Assembly: GCF_021044625.1 (NCBI RefSeq)
Contig: NZ_CP087999.1
Location: forward strand, 451,001 to 515,000
Length of the DNA stretch: 64,000 nt
Origin: Geomonas sp. RF6
GTDB lineage: Bacteria; Desulfobacterota; Desulfuromonadia; Geobacterales; Geobacteraceae
Reading direction: 5' to 3'
Below are positions 1 through 7,504 of the stretch, one piece after another; within the stretch, counting starts at the first letter, position 1, and each line of letters opens with the position of its first letter. Below the pieces are notes generated by a model. That model was not told where the DNA came from, searched no databases, and was given only the letters and a program-made list of their open reading frames with translations. The position numbers and the translations under genes are program-made.

Positions 1-3
1 ATC

Positions 4-870
4 ATGACATGTGCGCTGGTGATGTTTTCGGCAACGGCGTACGCGCAGGGCGGTTTACCGGACACAGTAGTCATCGACCAGATGACCGGGATGAAAGGAA
101 AAGCGAACGAGCAGGAAGGCGTCTACAAGGTCACCGCACCTCGTTCCGACCTGAAGGTCACCGTGGCAGGGACCAAGGTCACTCCCCCGATGGGCCTCAC
201 GTCGTGGGCAGCTTTCAAGAAGGTCGGCAACAGCACGATGGTGATGGGAGACATCGTGCTCCAGGAAGATCAGATCGACCCGGTGATGGATGCGGCCCTC
301 AAGAGCGGTCTGCAGGTGACAGGCCTGCACAACCACTTCATTTACGACGATCCCCGCATCATGTTCATGCACATCGGGGGAACAGGGAAGGACGCCGACC
401 TCGCCTCGGCTGTCGGCAAGGTCTTCAACGCCGTAAAGGAAACCTCTGGGGGGACGACGAAAGCCGGTGCCGACATCGACCCGGCCAGCTCGAACCTCAC
501 CACGAGCAAGCTGGAAGCGATCCTTGGCAAAGGTGAGTACAAGGACGGCGTCTTCAAGGTCACCATCGGGCGCACCACAAAGATGCACGGGCACGACGCA
601 GGGAAGGAAATGGGGGTGAACACCTGGGCAGCCTTTGCCGGATCCGACAGCAAAGCGGTGGTGGACGGGGATTTCGCCATGCTGGAGTCGGAACTGCAAC
701 CGGTGCTGAAGGCGTTGCGCGGTGCTGGAATCAGCATCGTCGCCATCCACAACCACATGACCCTGGAGCAGCCGCGAATCATGTTCCTCCACTTCTGGGG
801 CGTGGGGAAGGCGGAAATGCTGGCTAACGGCGTCAAGTCGGCTCTCGGCAAGACAGCTTCGCAGAAATAG
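4..870 (+). CDS. LppY/LpqO (DUF1259) family secreted protein, possibly cut at its 5' end
   Basis: The protein is built of two copies of the same domain, roughly residues 20-145 and 165-285. Each copy has an HNH motif followed by a PRIMF-x-H motif (first at residues 109-122, second near 249-262), the signature of the LppY/LpqO (DUF1259) family of unknown function. The first residues look like the end of a signal peptide (hydrophobic run ending AYAQG), so the protein is probably exported. The only ATG lies at the very edge of the window and no ribosome binding site can be seen, so the true start may be upstream. The chromate transporter follows after 34 bases on the same strand and may be co-transcribed. 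The biochemical role is unknown. Confidence 0.8.
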   Translation: MTCALVMFSATAYAQGGLPDTVVIDQMTGMKGKANEQEGVYKVTAPRSDLKVTVAGTKVTPPMGLTSWAAFKKVGNSTMVMGDIVLQEDQIDPVMDAALKSGLQVTGLHNHFIYDDPRIMFMHIGGTGKDADLASAVGKVFNAVKETSGGTTKAGADIDPASSNLTTSKLEAILGKGEYKDGVFKVTIGRTTKMHGHDAGKEMGVNTWAAFAGSDSKAVVDGDFAMLESELQPVLKALRGAGISIVAIHNHMTLEQPRIMFLHFWGVGKAEMLANGVKSALGKTASQK

Positions 871-904
871 GGGAAGGTGTAGCGAGCGCAGAGCACCCAC
901 GCCA

Positions 905-2077
905 ATGAAGAGAGAGAACGAAGAAGAGGTCAAGGGGGAGGAGCACGGTGCCAAAGCTGTCGGGCTGTTGGAACTCACCCTCTACTTTCTGCGGCTCGGT
1001 GCCCTCGGGTTCGGAGGCCCGATAGCCCTGGCCGGCTACATGCAGCGCGACCTGATCCCCCGCGGGTGGATCACCGACAGAGAATACCAGGAGGGGCTGG
1101 CTTTTTCCCAGATGATGCCCGGTCCCCTCGCCGCACAACTCGCCATGTGGATCGGCTTCATCCGCCACGGCGTTGTCGGAGCCTCCCTCATCGGCATCGT
1201 TTTCATCCTCCCCACATTCCTCCTCGTCCTTTTGATCTCCTACCTTTACGTCGCATACCGCGGCATTTCCGTCGTCCAGGCCCTTTTCTACGGCATCGGG
1301 CCGGTCGTCATCGCCATAGTGGCGCTCTCGGCCCTGCGCATCGCCAAGAAGACGGTGGGGAGGGACTGGCGCCTCTGGCTGATTTTTGCCGTTGTTGCGC
1401 TGACAACCGTGGTGGTCCGTGCCGAAATCGCCCTCCTCTTCCTCGCGGCAGGAGGGATCGGCGTACTCATCTACCACCCGCCGAGATACTGGAGGCGGGG
1501 CACGACGACTCCAGCGGTATGGGGGATATCCGGATTTCTTGGCATCGCCGGCGCCCCCCGCCTCCTGGAGCTGGGCGCCTTCTTCGTGAAAGCCGGTGCG
1601 TTTACCTTCGGCAGCGGGCTCGCCATCGTGCCATTTCTGCACCAGGGTGTCGTGCTGCAGCACCATTGGCTGAACGAGCGGCAGTTTCTGGATGCAGTTG
1701 CAGTCGGAATCATCACTCCCGGCCCGGTGGTGATCACCGCGGCTTTCGTGGGATACCTGGTGGATGGATTTGTCGGCGCAGCAGTGGCCGCGGCAGCCGT
1801 CTTTTCCCCAGTGTACTTCTTCGTTCTCTTCATCGGTCGCTACATCATCCGGTACCGGGAAAATGCCGGGCTGCAGGGGTTCATCAAGGGGGCGACTTCG
1901 GCCGCCTCCGGCGCCATTGCAGGGGCGTCCGTCATTCTCGGGCAGGGTTCCGTTATAGACGTGCCTACCGCTATAATGTGCGCGGCGAGCCTTTTAATCC
2001 TGTGGCGCTTCAAGGTGCCCGAACCGCTCCTGATCGCGGTGGCCGCGGTCGCCGGCATCTTCCTTTACCGCGGGTAG
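905..2077 (+). CDS. chrA: Chromate transporter, ChrA (CHR) family
   Basis: A 390-residue polytopic inner-membrane protein of the long-chain CHR family, which exports chromate driven by the proton gradient. Two homologous halves are visible: the first has FGGP near residue 37 and MPGP near residue 75, the second has the matching FGSG (near 238) and TPGP (near 276) motifs. About ten to twelve hydrophobic segments fill the rest. The N-terminal 18 residues are charged and cytoplasmic. The start ATG has only a weak ribosome binding site, which fits translation coupled to the upstream LppY-like gene. A lipoprotein gene follows after 34 bases. Chromate is a structural analogue of molybdate and tungstate, whose genes begin about 2.3 kb downstream; a functional link is speculation. 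Confidence 0.9.
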   Translation: MKRENEEEVKGEEHGAKAVGLLELTLYFLRLGALGFGGPIALAGYMQRDLIPRGWITDREYQEGLAFSQMMPGPLAAQLAMWIGFIRHGVVGASLIGIVFILPTFLLVLLISYLYVAYRGISVVQALFYGIGPVVIAIVALSALRIAKKTVGRDWRLWLIFAVVALTTVVVRAEIALLFLAAGGIGVLIYHPPRYWRRGTTTPAVWGISGFLGIAGAPRLLELGAFFVKAGAFTFGSGLAIVPFLHQGVVLQHHWLNERQFLDAVAVGIITPGPVVITAAFVGYLVDGFVGAAVAAAAVFSPVYFFVLFIGRYIIRYRENAGLQGFIKGATSAASGAIAGASVILGQGSVIDVPTAIMCAASLLILWRFKVPEPLLIAVAAVAGIFLYRG

Positions 2078-2111
2078 CTTCGCCAGGGTTCAACTCTTCA
2101 GGAGATAAGGA

Positions 2112-2780
2112 ATGAAATTTCAACCCCTTTTATTTGCGACGTTCCTGCTACTATCGCTGACAGCCGCCGGCTGCTCACAAAGCGAAGCGACGGCAGGGTA
2201 CCAGGCAAAGGATAAAAATGTGAAGACCGGCCAGACACTGCAGTGGGCATTCGACACTGACCGTGCAGGCGCCCTCCCCGCAGGGGCGCAGGCATTCAGC
2301 GGAAGTTGGGCTGTTCGTGCGGAGCCGGATGCCCCCTCCAGGCCGAATGCCCTTTGCCAGAGCGGAAGCGCACCTTTCCCTGGAGTTGGGATGAGTGACA
2401 GGATCTTTGCCGACCTGGCCCTGTCCACCCGGTTCAAGGCCATCTCCGGCAGCGAAGACAGGGCCGCGGGCATCATCTTCCGCATCCAGGACAAGGACAA
2501 CTTCTACATCCTCCGCGCCAACGCACTGGAGGACAACGTCAATCTCTACAAGTACGTGAACGGCAGCCGCATCGGCATCAAAGACGGAACTGCGAAGGTT
2601 CCCTCGGGGAAGTGGCAGGAGTTGCGAGTGGAGGTCAAGGGAGACCTCATCCGCGGCTTCTTGAACGGTGAGATGGTTGTAGAGGCTCACGACAAAACTT
2701 TCGAGGCCGGAAAAGTGGGGTTGTGGACAAAAGCGGATTCGGTGACATGCTTCGACGACGTCAAAGTCACCGCCTACTAG
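2112..2780 (+). CDS. Lipoprotein with a LamG/DUF1080-like beta-sandwich domain
   Basis: A 222-residue exported lipoprotein. The signal peptide ends in a lipobox (LTAAGC, Cys21). The mature part resembles the concanavalin-like folds of the DUF1080 / 3-keto-disaccharide hydrolase group: an F-D-D-V-K-V ending, a central segment with GIIFRIQDKDNFY and ending in a W-Q-E-L-R-V strand. These proteins often bind or cleave sugars, but no catalytic residues can be assigned here. The start follows a good ribosome binding site (AGGAGATAAGGA). It lies 34 bases after chrA and 25 bases before the CorC-type gene, so all may be one transcript. Confidence 0.75.
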   Translation: MKFQPLLFATFLLLSLTAAGCSQSEATAGYQAKDKNVKTGQTLQWAFDTDRAGALPAGAQAFSGSWAVRAEPDAPSRPNALCQSGSAPFPGVGMSDRIFADLALSTRFKAISGSEDRAAGIIFRIQDKDNFYILRANALEDNVNLYKYVNGSRIGIKDGTAKVPSGKWQELRVEVKGDLIRGFLNGEMVVEAHDKTFEAGKVGLWTKADSVTCFDDVKVTAY

Positions 2781-2805
2781 AGCGCCTATCCAAACAAAGC
2801 ACGCA

Positions 2806-4134
2806 ATGTTTGTGACCGTTCTGTACATCCTGGTCGTTTTCCTGCTCGTCGCAGCAAACGGATTCTTCGTGACCTCCGAGTTTGCCATCGTGGCGGTGCG
2901 GCGCTCCCGAATTGCCCTCCTTGCCGAGGAAGGGGACCGTCGGGCCGTGGTGCTTCTTGAACTCCTTGACAACCTGAGCGCCTACATCTCCGCGACGCAG
3001 CTCGGCATCACCATGGCGTCCCTCGCTCTCGGGTGGATCGGTGAACCGGCCTTTGCCGATCTCCTGGAGGCGCCTCTCAAGGGGCGGGTTTCGGAAACGG
3101 TGCTCGAGACCATCGCCTTTGCCGTGGCCTTCACCACAATCACCTGCCTACATATCGTCCTTGGGGAACTCGCGCCGAAGACTCTTGCACTGGAGCGCAC
3201 CGAAAAGATGGCCCTGGCGATCGCTCGGCCAATGCGGCTCTTCCATACGGTGTTCCGGTGGCCGGTCCGGCTGCTGGACTGGGCCGGGACTCAGACGGTC
3301 CGCCTCTTCGGCCTGCATCCCTCGCCCGGGCACGACTCTGTCTATACTTCCGACGAGCTGCGTCACCTGATCGATGCCTCCCGGCAAAGCGGCTCCATCG
3401 AGCCGGATGAGCAGAGGCTGCTGCATGGAGTCTTCGAATTTTCAGACGCCGAGGTGCGCGAGGTGATGGTGCCGCGAGGGGAGGTTGACGCGTTGCCTGT
3501 GACGGCGAGCCTTGAGGAAGCGAAGGAGGCATTCCGCACTCTGGGGTACTCTCGGATGCCGGTCTATCGCCACCAGCTGGACAGCATCGTCGGCGTCGTG
3601 TACCGCCGGGACCTCGAGCCTTACCTGGAGCGCCCGGATCCCAAGGATTTCAATCTGGAAAAACTGGTGCACCGGCCAAAGTACATTCCGGCAAACGCGC
3701 AGCTCAGCACCGCACTGAGGCAGATGCAGTCTTCCCATATCCACCTTGCGATGGTGGTTGACGAATATGGCGGAGTTGAAGGGATCGTCACTCTGGAGGA
3801 CCTTCTTGAGGAAATTGTCGGCGAGATCGCGGACGAGTTCGATGAGGAGAGTACAAAGGTCGAAGCGGGAGAGGACGGAAGCTACGTGATGGACGGGATG
3901 CTGACTGTCCGAGCTCTCAATAGCCGACTGCAGCTCCATCTGCCCGAGGACGCTTCCTACACAACAGTGGCAGGATTCCTGCTCGCCCAGGCCGGGCACC
4001 TGATGAATGTTGGTGAATCGGTCGAGCACAAGGACGGGCGGTTCACGGTGGAGAGCCTGGAGAGGCACCGCATCGGACGCGTGCGCTTCACCCCTGCACC
4101 GGACTCAGAGGCAGGCCACCCCCGGAAGCGGTAA
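2806..4134 (+). CDS. CNNM/CorC-type membrane protein (hemolysin family)
   Basis: A 442-residue inner-membrane protein with the order DUF21 (CNNM) transmembrane domain (residues 1-190), two CBS domains (about 210-335, including the VDEYGG motif) and a C-terminal CorC_HlyC transporter-associated domain (about 350-430). Members of this family move or sense divalent cations such as magnesium and cobalt; the hemolysin name is historical. The N-terminus has the typical [12 protein letters not shown] motif. A paralogue of the same architecture lies on the other strand at 52360-53670. No strong ribosome binding site is visible before the ATG. The C-terminal 15 residues are basic and probably disordered. 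Confidence 0.88.
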   Translation: MFVTVLYILVVFLLVAANGFFVTSEFAIVAVRRSRIALLAEEGDRRAVVLLELLDNLSAYISATQLGITMASLALGWIGEPAFADLLEAPLKGRVSETVLETIAFAVAFTTITCLHIVLGELAPKTLALERTEKMALAIARPMRLFHTVFRWPVRLLDWAGTQTVRLFGLHPSPGHDSVYTSDELRHLIDASRQSGSIEPDEQRLLHGVFEFSDAEVREVMVPRGEVDALPVTASLEEAKEAFRTLGYSRMPVYRHQLDSIVGVVYRRDLEPYLERPDPKDFNLEKLVHRPKYIPANAQLSTALRQMQSSHIHLAMVVDEYGGVEGIVTLEDLLEEIVGEIADEFDEESTKVEAGEDGSYVMDGMLTVRALNSRLQLHLPEDASYTTVAGFLLAQAGHLMNVGESVEHKDGRFTVESLERHRIGRVRFTPAPDSEAGHPRKR

Positions 4135-4351
4135 TTGCGTGTCATCTGAAGCAAAAACTGGCGCAAAAAGGAACGAAATGGTGGCGGAAAACATGGGGAA
4201 AGTTTTTGAATGAGAAGCGAAATTCGGAACCAGTTCATGGCAAGAGATCAAGGAAGCAATGATGGCAAGAACAGCACATCTATGCCGTTTCGCCGTCTTA
4301 CACCTGTTTAACAACGAGCTTCACCTGGGTTCACAACGTGTTCGCCGCTTT

Positions 4352-4723
4352 TTATTCCTGCCCCACCCTTCCTCTTCGTCTCTTCTCCAGCAGGGAGATC
4401 TTCTCATTCTTGGGTGATGTGACAGTAGCATCCACGATCTTACCGGCGGCTAACGTGACCTCAAGGTGCGAATTCCTCCCGCCATTCCAACGGTACCTCT
4501 GGTCGGCAACCTTTGCACCAGGTGTCCCTATCATGGCAGACAGCTGCAAGTAAGGCATCATCGGCTGGATCTTCGCCAGAAACCGCCTGTTAAAGACTGT
4601 GGCCGTGGAACCGGCTTCCCCGCCAGCAAACACCGCTTGCGAAGAAATGGCAATCGATGTCGACAGAAGAAGAATCCTGCCACCCCTGTTTATCCGAACG
4701 CCGAAGCAGTTCAGTCGAATCAT
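4352..4723 (-). CDS. BamE-like periplasmic protein translationally coupled to moaE-like gene
   Basis: A 123-residue protein whose ATG overlaps the stop of the preceding MoaE-like gene as ATGA, a strong sign of coupled translation; an upstream in-frame ATG is ignored for that reason. The N-terminus is a signal peptide (basic residues, then a hydrophobic run ending QAVFAG). The mature part has the arrangement seen in small BamE/SmpA-type periplasmic domains: a conserved helix with MMPYLQLSAMIGTPG, then a strand RYRW, then LEVTLAAGKIVDATV. No lipobox is seen, so it is probably soluble. The function is not known. Pairing with a MoaE-like gene and a ModE-like operator suggests a role in molybdenum or tungsten handling. 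Confidence 0.65.
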   Translation of the reverse strand: MIRLNCFGVRINRGGRILLLSTSIAISSQAVFAGGEAGSTATVFNRRFLAKIQPMMPYLQLSAMIGTPGAKVADQRYRWNGGRNSHLEVTLAAGKIVDATVTSPKNEKISLLEKRRRGRVGQE

Positions 4724-5100
4724 CGCCGCACCTCGTTCTTCACGATCGTCTTCATCCGGCGCAGCCGGGCAATCCCGAGCCGACACGCCTCGAATGCGTC
4801 TTCGCTGTTAGGTGAGGTTGCCGCCACCACTGAAATGACCTCTCCCAGCTTTACCCTGCCCACCCGCCGCACGAGCAGAAGGTCTTCCAGATTCAGGAGG
4901 CTCTTAATTTCCGCGGCGATGTGCCGCAGCTCCCCTTCACTGTCACCATCGCTGCTGAAATCGATGTGGCAGGTGGTGCCATCGCTTCCATCCTGCGGCT
5001 TTACCACCGCGTAGTGCAGTAGAACCGACCCCGCCCCTTTTTTACTCAGCTCGCGGTACGCCTCTTCTGTGTCTATAGGATCACAGCTAATTCGGACCAT
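4720..5100 (-). CDS. Divergent MoaE-like protein (molybdopterin synthase large-subunit family), copy 1
   Basis: A 126-residue protein that aligns with MoaE from about residue 25 of the E. coli protein onward. MoaE with MoaD inserts the dithiolene sulfurs into molybdopterin. Here the core RRVGRVKLGEVISVV matches the HRIGxxxxGxxxxxV region and the C-terminal KNE matches the second catalytic Lys. However the His-Arg pair that follows TSA in E. coli is replaced (TSPNSEDAF), the first catalytic Lys position is Arg, and the FTGxVR loop is HYAVVKP. So it is probably not an ordinary molybdopterin synthase. The start follows AGAGGAAT. It overlaps the BamE-like gene and diverges from tupA across a ModE-like palindrome. 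A similar copy lies at 13360-13746. Confidence 0.72.
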   Translation of the reverse strand: MVRISCDPIDTEEAYRELSKKGAGSVLLHYAVVKPQDGSDGTTCHIDFSSDGDSEGELRHIAAEIKSLLNLEDLLLVRRVGRVKLGEVISVVAATSPNSEDAFEACRLGIARLRRMKTIVKNEVRR

Positions 5101-5202
5101 ACATTCCTCTTGCCCACACCCCTCCGGGAGGATGCGAAAGAATCATCCATGAATTGCTCAAGGCTATGGCACTGTGTAATGCTGCAGTTGACTTAATTCA
5201 AG

Positions 5203-5232
5203 TTGACTCATACTACCCATGTGTAATATAAG
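5203..5232 (+). promoter_or_regulatory. Predicted sigma-70 promoter of tupA
   Basis: TTGACT (5203-5208) and TATAAG (5227-5232) are separated by 18 bases. Transcription would start near 5239 and the leader would be about 50 bases. The ModE-like palindrome at 5222-5245 covers the -10 box and the start site. Confidence 0.55.
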
Positions 5233-5245
5233 GCCCTATATAACG
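5222..5245. promoter_or_regulatory. ModE-like operator between moaE-like gene and tupA
   Basis: Left arm TGTAATATA (5222-5230), six-base spacer, right arm TATATAACG (5237-5245). The arms match each other as an inverted repeat at 7 of 9 positions, and the right arm agrees with the TATATAnCG half-site known for the molybdate-responsive repressor ModE. It overlaps the predicted tupA -10 box, as expected for repression, and lies 122 bases upstream of the divergent moaE-like gene. No modE gene is in this window. Confidence 0.6.
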
Positions 5246-5287
5246 CTTAAAACTTCACCATGCAACACTTATTTAAGGAGGTAGAAT

Positions 5288-6145
5288 ATGAGATCGAAAA
5301 TTTTGCTGGTACTGGCCTGTCTGTCGCTATGCTTTCCCGCAGCCGGCTCTGCCGAAACAGCGGAAAAGTTCCTGCTTGTGGCAAGCACCATAGGCCCGGT
5401 AGACGCAGGGATCGTTCCTCTTCTAGAGGATCGCTTCCAGGAGGAGACAGGGATTGTGGTGCGGCATGTAGGCGCCGGAACAGGGGAAGCCCTGAAGATG
5501 GCGGAGAGTGGCACCTTCGATCTGGTGCTGGTTCACGCCAAATCTCTGGAAGAAGCTTTCGTCAACAAAGGATTCGGCACCAGGCGCATTCCCCTCATGT
5601 ACAACGACTTCGTAATCGTGGGACCCTCAGCCGACCCTGCAGGGATCAAGGGAATGAAGAGCGCGACGGACGCCTTGAAAGCCATATCCGCCGCCGGTGC
5701 CACCTTCGTGAGCCGTGGGGACAAGTCGGGGACGCACGTTGCGGAGCAGGAGTTGTGGAACAAGTCCGGGATCAAGCCTGCGGCTCCGTGGTATCAGGTG
5801 TATGAGAAAGGAAAGGACGGGAACGGACCGACACTTAAGTACACCGATACCATCGCGGCCTATACCTTCATGGACAGGGCGACCTACCTGTCGCTGAAGG
5901 ACAGCATCAAACTCACCGTGCTGGTGGAGAAGGACGAGGCGCTGCTGAACTACATGTCCGTTATTCCGGTCAACCAGCAGAAGTTCCCCTCCGTCAACGA
6001 AAAGGATGCAGCCGCTTTCGTGGAGTGGCTTACCGATCCGGACAAGGGGCAGCGCATTATCGCCGAGTTCGGCAGGGGAAAATATGGTCAGCCCCTCTTT
6101 TATCCCAACTCGGTACAGTGGCAGGCAAAGCGGGTAAAGAAGTAG
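5288..6145 (+). CDS. tupA: Tungstate-binding periplasmic protein, TupA family
   Basis: A 285-residue exported solute-binding protein. The signal peptide ends near SAET (residue 22). The family pattern of TupA is clear: an early binding loop ASTIGPVDAG, the GTGEALKMAESGTFDLVLVHA segment (split here by position: GTGEAL then FDLVLVHA), MYNDFVIVGPSADPAGI, and VSRGDKSGTH. TupA proteins bind tungstate very tightly and also molybdate, delivering them to TupB (permease) and TupC (ATPase). No tupB or tupC lies beside it; a molybdenum-storage-like gene follows instead after 46 bases. A perfect ribosome binding site (AAGGAGGT) fixes the start. Expression is probably metal-repressed through the overlapping ModE-like site. 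Confidence 0.87.
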   Translation: MRSKILLVLACLSLCFPAAGSAETAEKFLLVASTIGPVDAGIVPLLEDRFQEETGIVVRHVGAGTGEALKMAESGTFDLVLVHAKSLEEAFVNKGFGTRRIPLMYNDFVIVGPSADPAGIKGMKSATDALKAISAAGATFVSRGDKSGTHVAEQELWNKSGIKPAAPWYQVYEKGKDGNGPTLKYTDTIAAYTFMDRATYLSLKDSIKLTVLVEKDEALLNYMSVIPVNQQKFPSVNEKDAAAFVEWLTDPDKGQRIIAEFGRGKYGQPLFYPNSVQWQAKRVKK

Positions 6146-6191
6146 CAAAACGGCTGTTATGCCAAATGGGCCTCACCAAAAGAGGGACAAG

Positions 6192-6998
6192 ATGAATCAG
6201 AGACACGAAATTGACAGCAGCCTCAAAGGGGAAAGCCTCGCTCGCAAAGGGCTTATGAAGAAGCACTCCCACGTCCCCCAGATCAGGCTCGTTCCCGACC
6301 TGAACGTCGTGAAGATCGGCGGACACGGAGTGATCGACTACGGCCGCGAAGTGGTGCTCCCGCTCATGAGGGAGCTTGGAGAGTTGTCGCTAAAGGAGAA
6401 GATGCTCGTCGTTACCGGAGGCGGCGTACGAGTGCGCCACATCCTCGACATCGGGATCGACCTCGGAATGCCCACCGGCGTGCTCGCCGAGCTTGCGGGG
6501 AAAATAAGCGAACAGAATGCGGAGATCGTCACCTTGCTCCTTTCAGAATGGAAGGGATCCAGAGTAAAGACCGGTGACCTCCTCGACCTCCCCACCATGC
6601 TGCACCTCGGTCTCCTCCCCGTCACTCACGGGACGCCACCGTACGGCCTCTATGAGCATCCCCCTGGCGTAGGTTTGATCCCTCCGCACCGCACTGATAC
6701 CGGTGCGCTGCTCATGGCTGAGGTCCTCGGTGCCAGGAGCTGCATCCTGGTGAAAAACGTGGATGGGCTCTATACCGAGGACCCGCGGGTGAACCCCAAG
6801 GCGGAACTCATCGAGGATATCGGCGTCGACGAACTGATCGCCCTCGACATGGAGGATATGGTGCTGGAGCGGAAGATGCTCTATATCCTGCGAGACGCTA
6901 CCAACATAAGCGAAATAAGGATCGTCAACGGCCACAGCCGCGGCAATATAGAAAAAGCAATGAACGGAGAACGAGTAGGTACGGTGATACGGAAATAG
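6192..6998 (+). CDS. Molybdenum storage protein-like amino acid kinase family protein (MoSto subunit homologue)
   Basis: A 268-residue member of the amino acid kinase fold closest in pattern to the MoSto subunits of Azotobacter, which store molybdate or tungstate as polyoxometalate clusters with help of ATP. Visible are the glycine-rich KIGGHGVID (residues 41-49), TGGGVRVRH (about 79-87), PPHRTDTGALLMAE, VKNVDGLYTEDPR and a C-terminal GxxxGTVIRK. Length matches the family (about 270). The ATG at 6192 has the ribosome binding site AGAGGGA; an in-frame ATG at 6159 has none. It directly follows tupA, so captured tungstate or molybdate may be stored here. UMP kinase is a distant alternative, less likely because of the MoSto-type PPHRTD segment. 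Only one subunit gene is present. Confidence 0.8.
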   Translation: MNQRHEIDSSLKGESLARKGLMKKHSHVPQIRLVPDLNVVKIGGHGVIDYGREVVLPLMRELGELSLKEKMLVVTGGGVRVRHILDIGIDLGMPTGVLAELAGKISEQNAEIVTLLLSEWKGSRVKTGDLLDLPTMLHLGLLPVTHGTPPYGLYEHPPGVGLIPPHRTDTGALLMAEVLGARSCILVKNVDGLYTEDPRVNPKAELIEDIGVDELIALDMEDMVLERKMLYILRDATNISEIRIVNGHSRGNIEKAMNGERVGTVIRK

Positions 6999-7171
6999 TG
7001 CCTGCGGCGGGGCAGCTGTGACCGCGATGTTGTACAAAGAAACCTGCTGCTATAGCACTCGGCCAGGCATCCGGGTGGTCTCGTGATTTCCGCTGAAACG
7101 AGGTATATTAATTAACATGGGTGGTAGCGGGGTTTCTCTTCGACGGGGGATAGCAAAGGGAGGTAGTCACC

Positions 7172-7399
7172 ATGGCGGGAAAAATTTTTTACAGGGAAAG
7201 AGTAAAACGTGGACAGGACGGCTCGAAGTCGCCGCGTTACGTGGTGATGGCTACTTCCGGCACCGACCTCAAGGTCCACGGACAGCACTTCCGCATGAGC
7301 GAAATGAAACACATGGCCGAGTCGGTGGGTGCCGAGCTGATCCACCTGGAACGCGGCCAAAAGCATCAGGGCGAGGCAGAGGGTGAAACGACGGCCTGA
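7172..7399 (+). CDS. Small conserved-looking protein of unknown function
   Basis: A 75-residue basic, soluble protein with no signal peptide or membrane segment. It starts with MAGKIFYRERVKRGQ and has a compact fold-like body followed by a charged tail. The ATG is preceded by a good ribosome binding site (GGGAGGT, seven bases away) and the gene ends 25 bases before a strong intrinsic terminator, which supports it as a real gene. A possible -10 box (TATATT) lies near 7104. It stands between the tupA unit and the convergent ECF/TonB operon; whether it belongs to the metal genes is unclear. Confidence 0.6.
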   Translation: MAGKIFYRERVKRGQDGSKSPRYVVMATSGTDLKVHGQHFRMSEMKHMAESVGAELIHLERGQKHQGEAEGETTA

Positions 7400-7424
7400 C
7401 CCTCAGGCAGTACGGTGCCCGAAA

Positions 7425-7456
7425 GGGGGAAGGACGCACGGTCCTTCCCCCTTTTT
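7425..7456 (+). terminator. Intrinsic terminator
   Basis: Perfect 11-bp stem (7425-7435 with 7441-7451), five-base loop GCACG, then five T. It ends the small gene at 7172 and lies between the convergent units. Confidence 0.85.
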
Positions 7457-7504
7457 GCGTGTACTCCGGCACAGGTGCCTCAAGTCAGCGCTTCATCCGG
7501 GGCT

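Noticed and set aside
5101-5287. Moco or tungsten riboswitch in the tupA leader
   Set aside because: The predicted leader is only about 50 bases and has no matching conserved core.
6159-6191. Earlier start codon of the MoSto-like gene
   Set aside because: No ribosome binding site is placed before it, while the ATG at 6192 has AGAGGGA.
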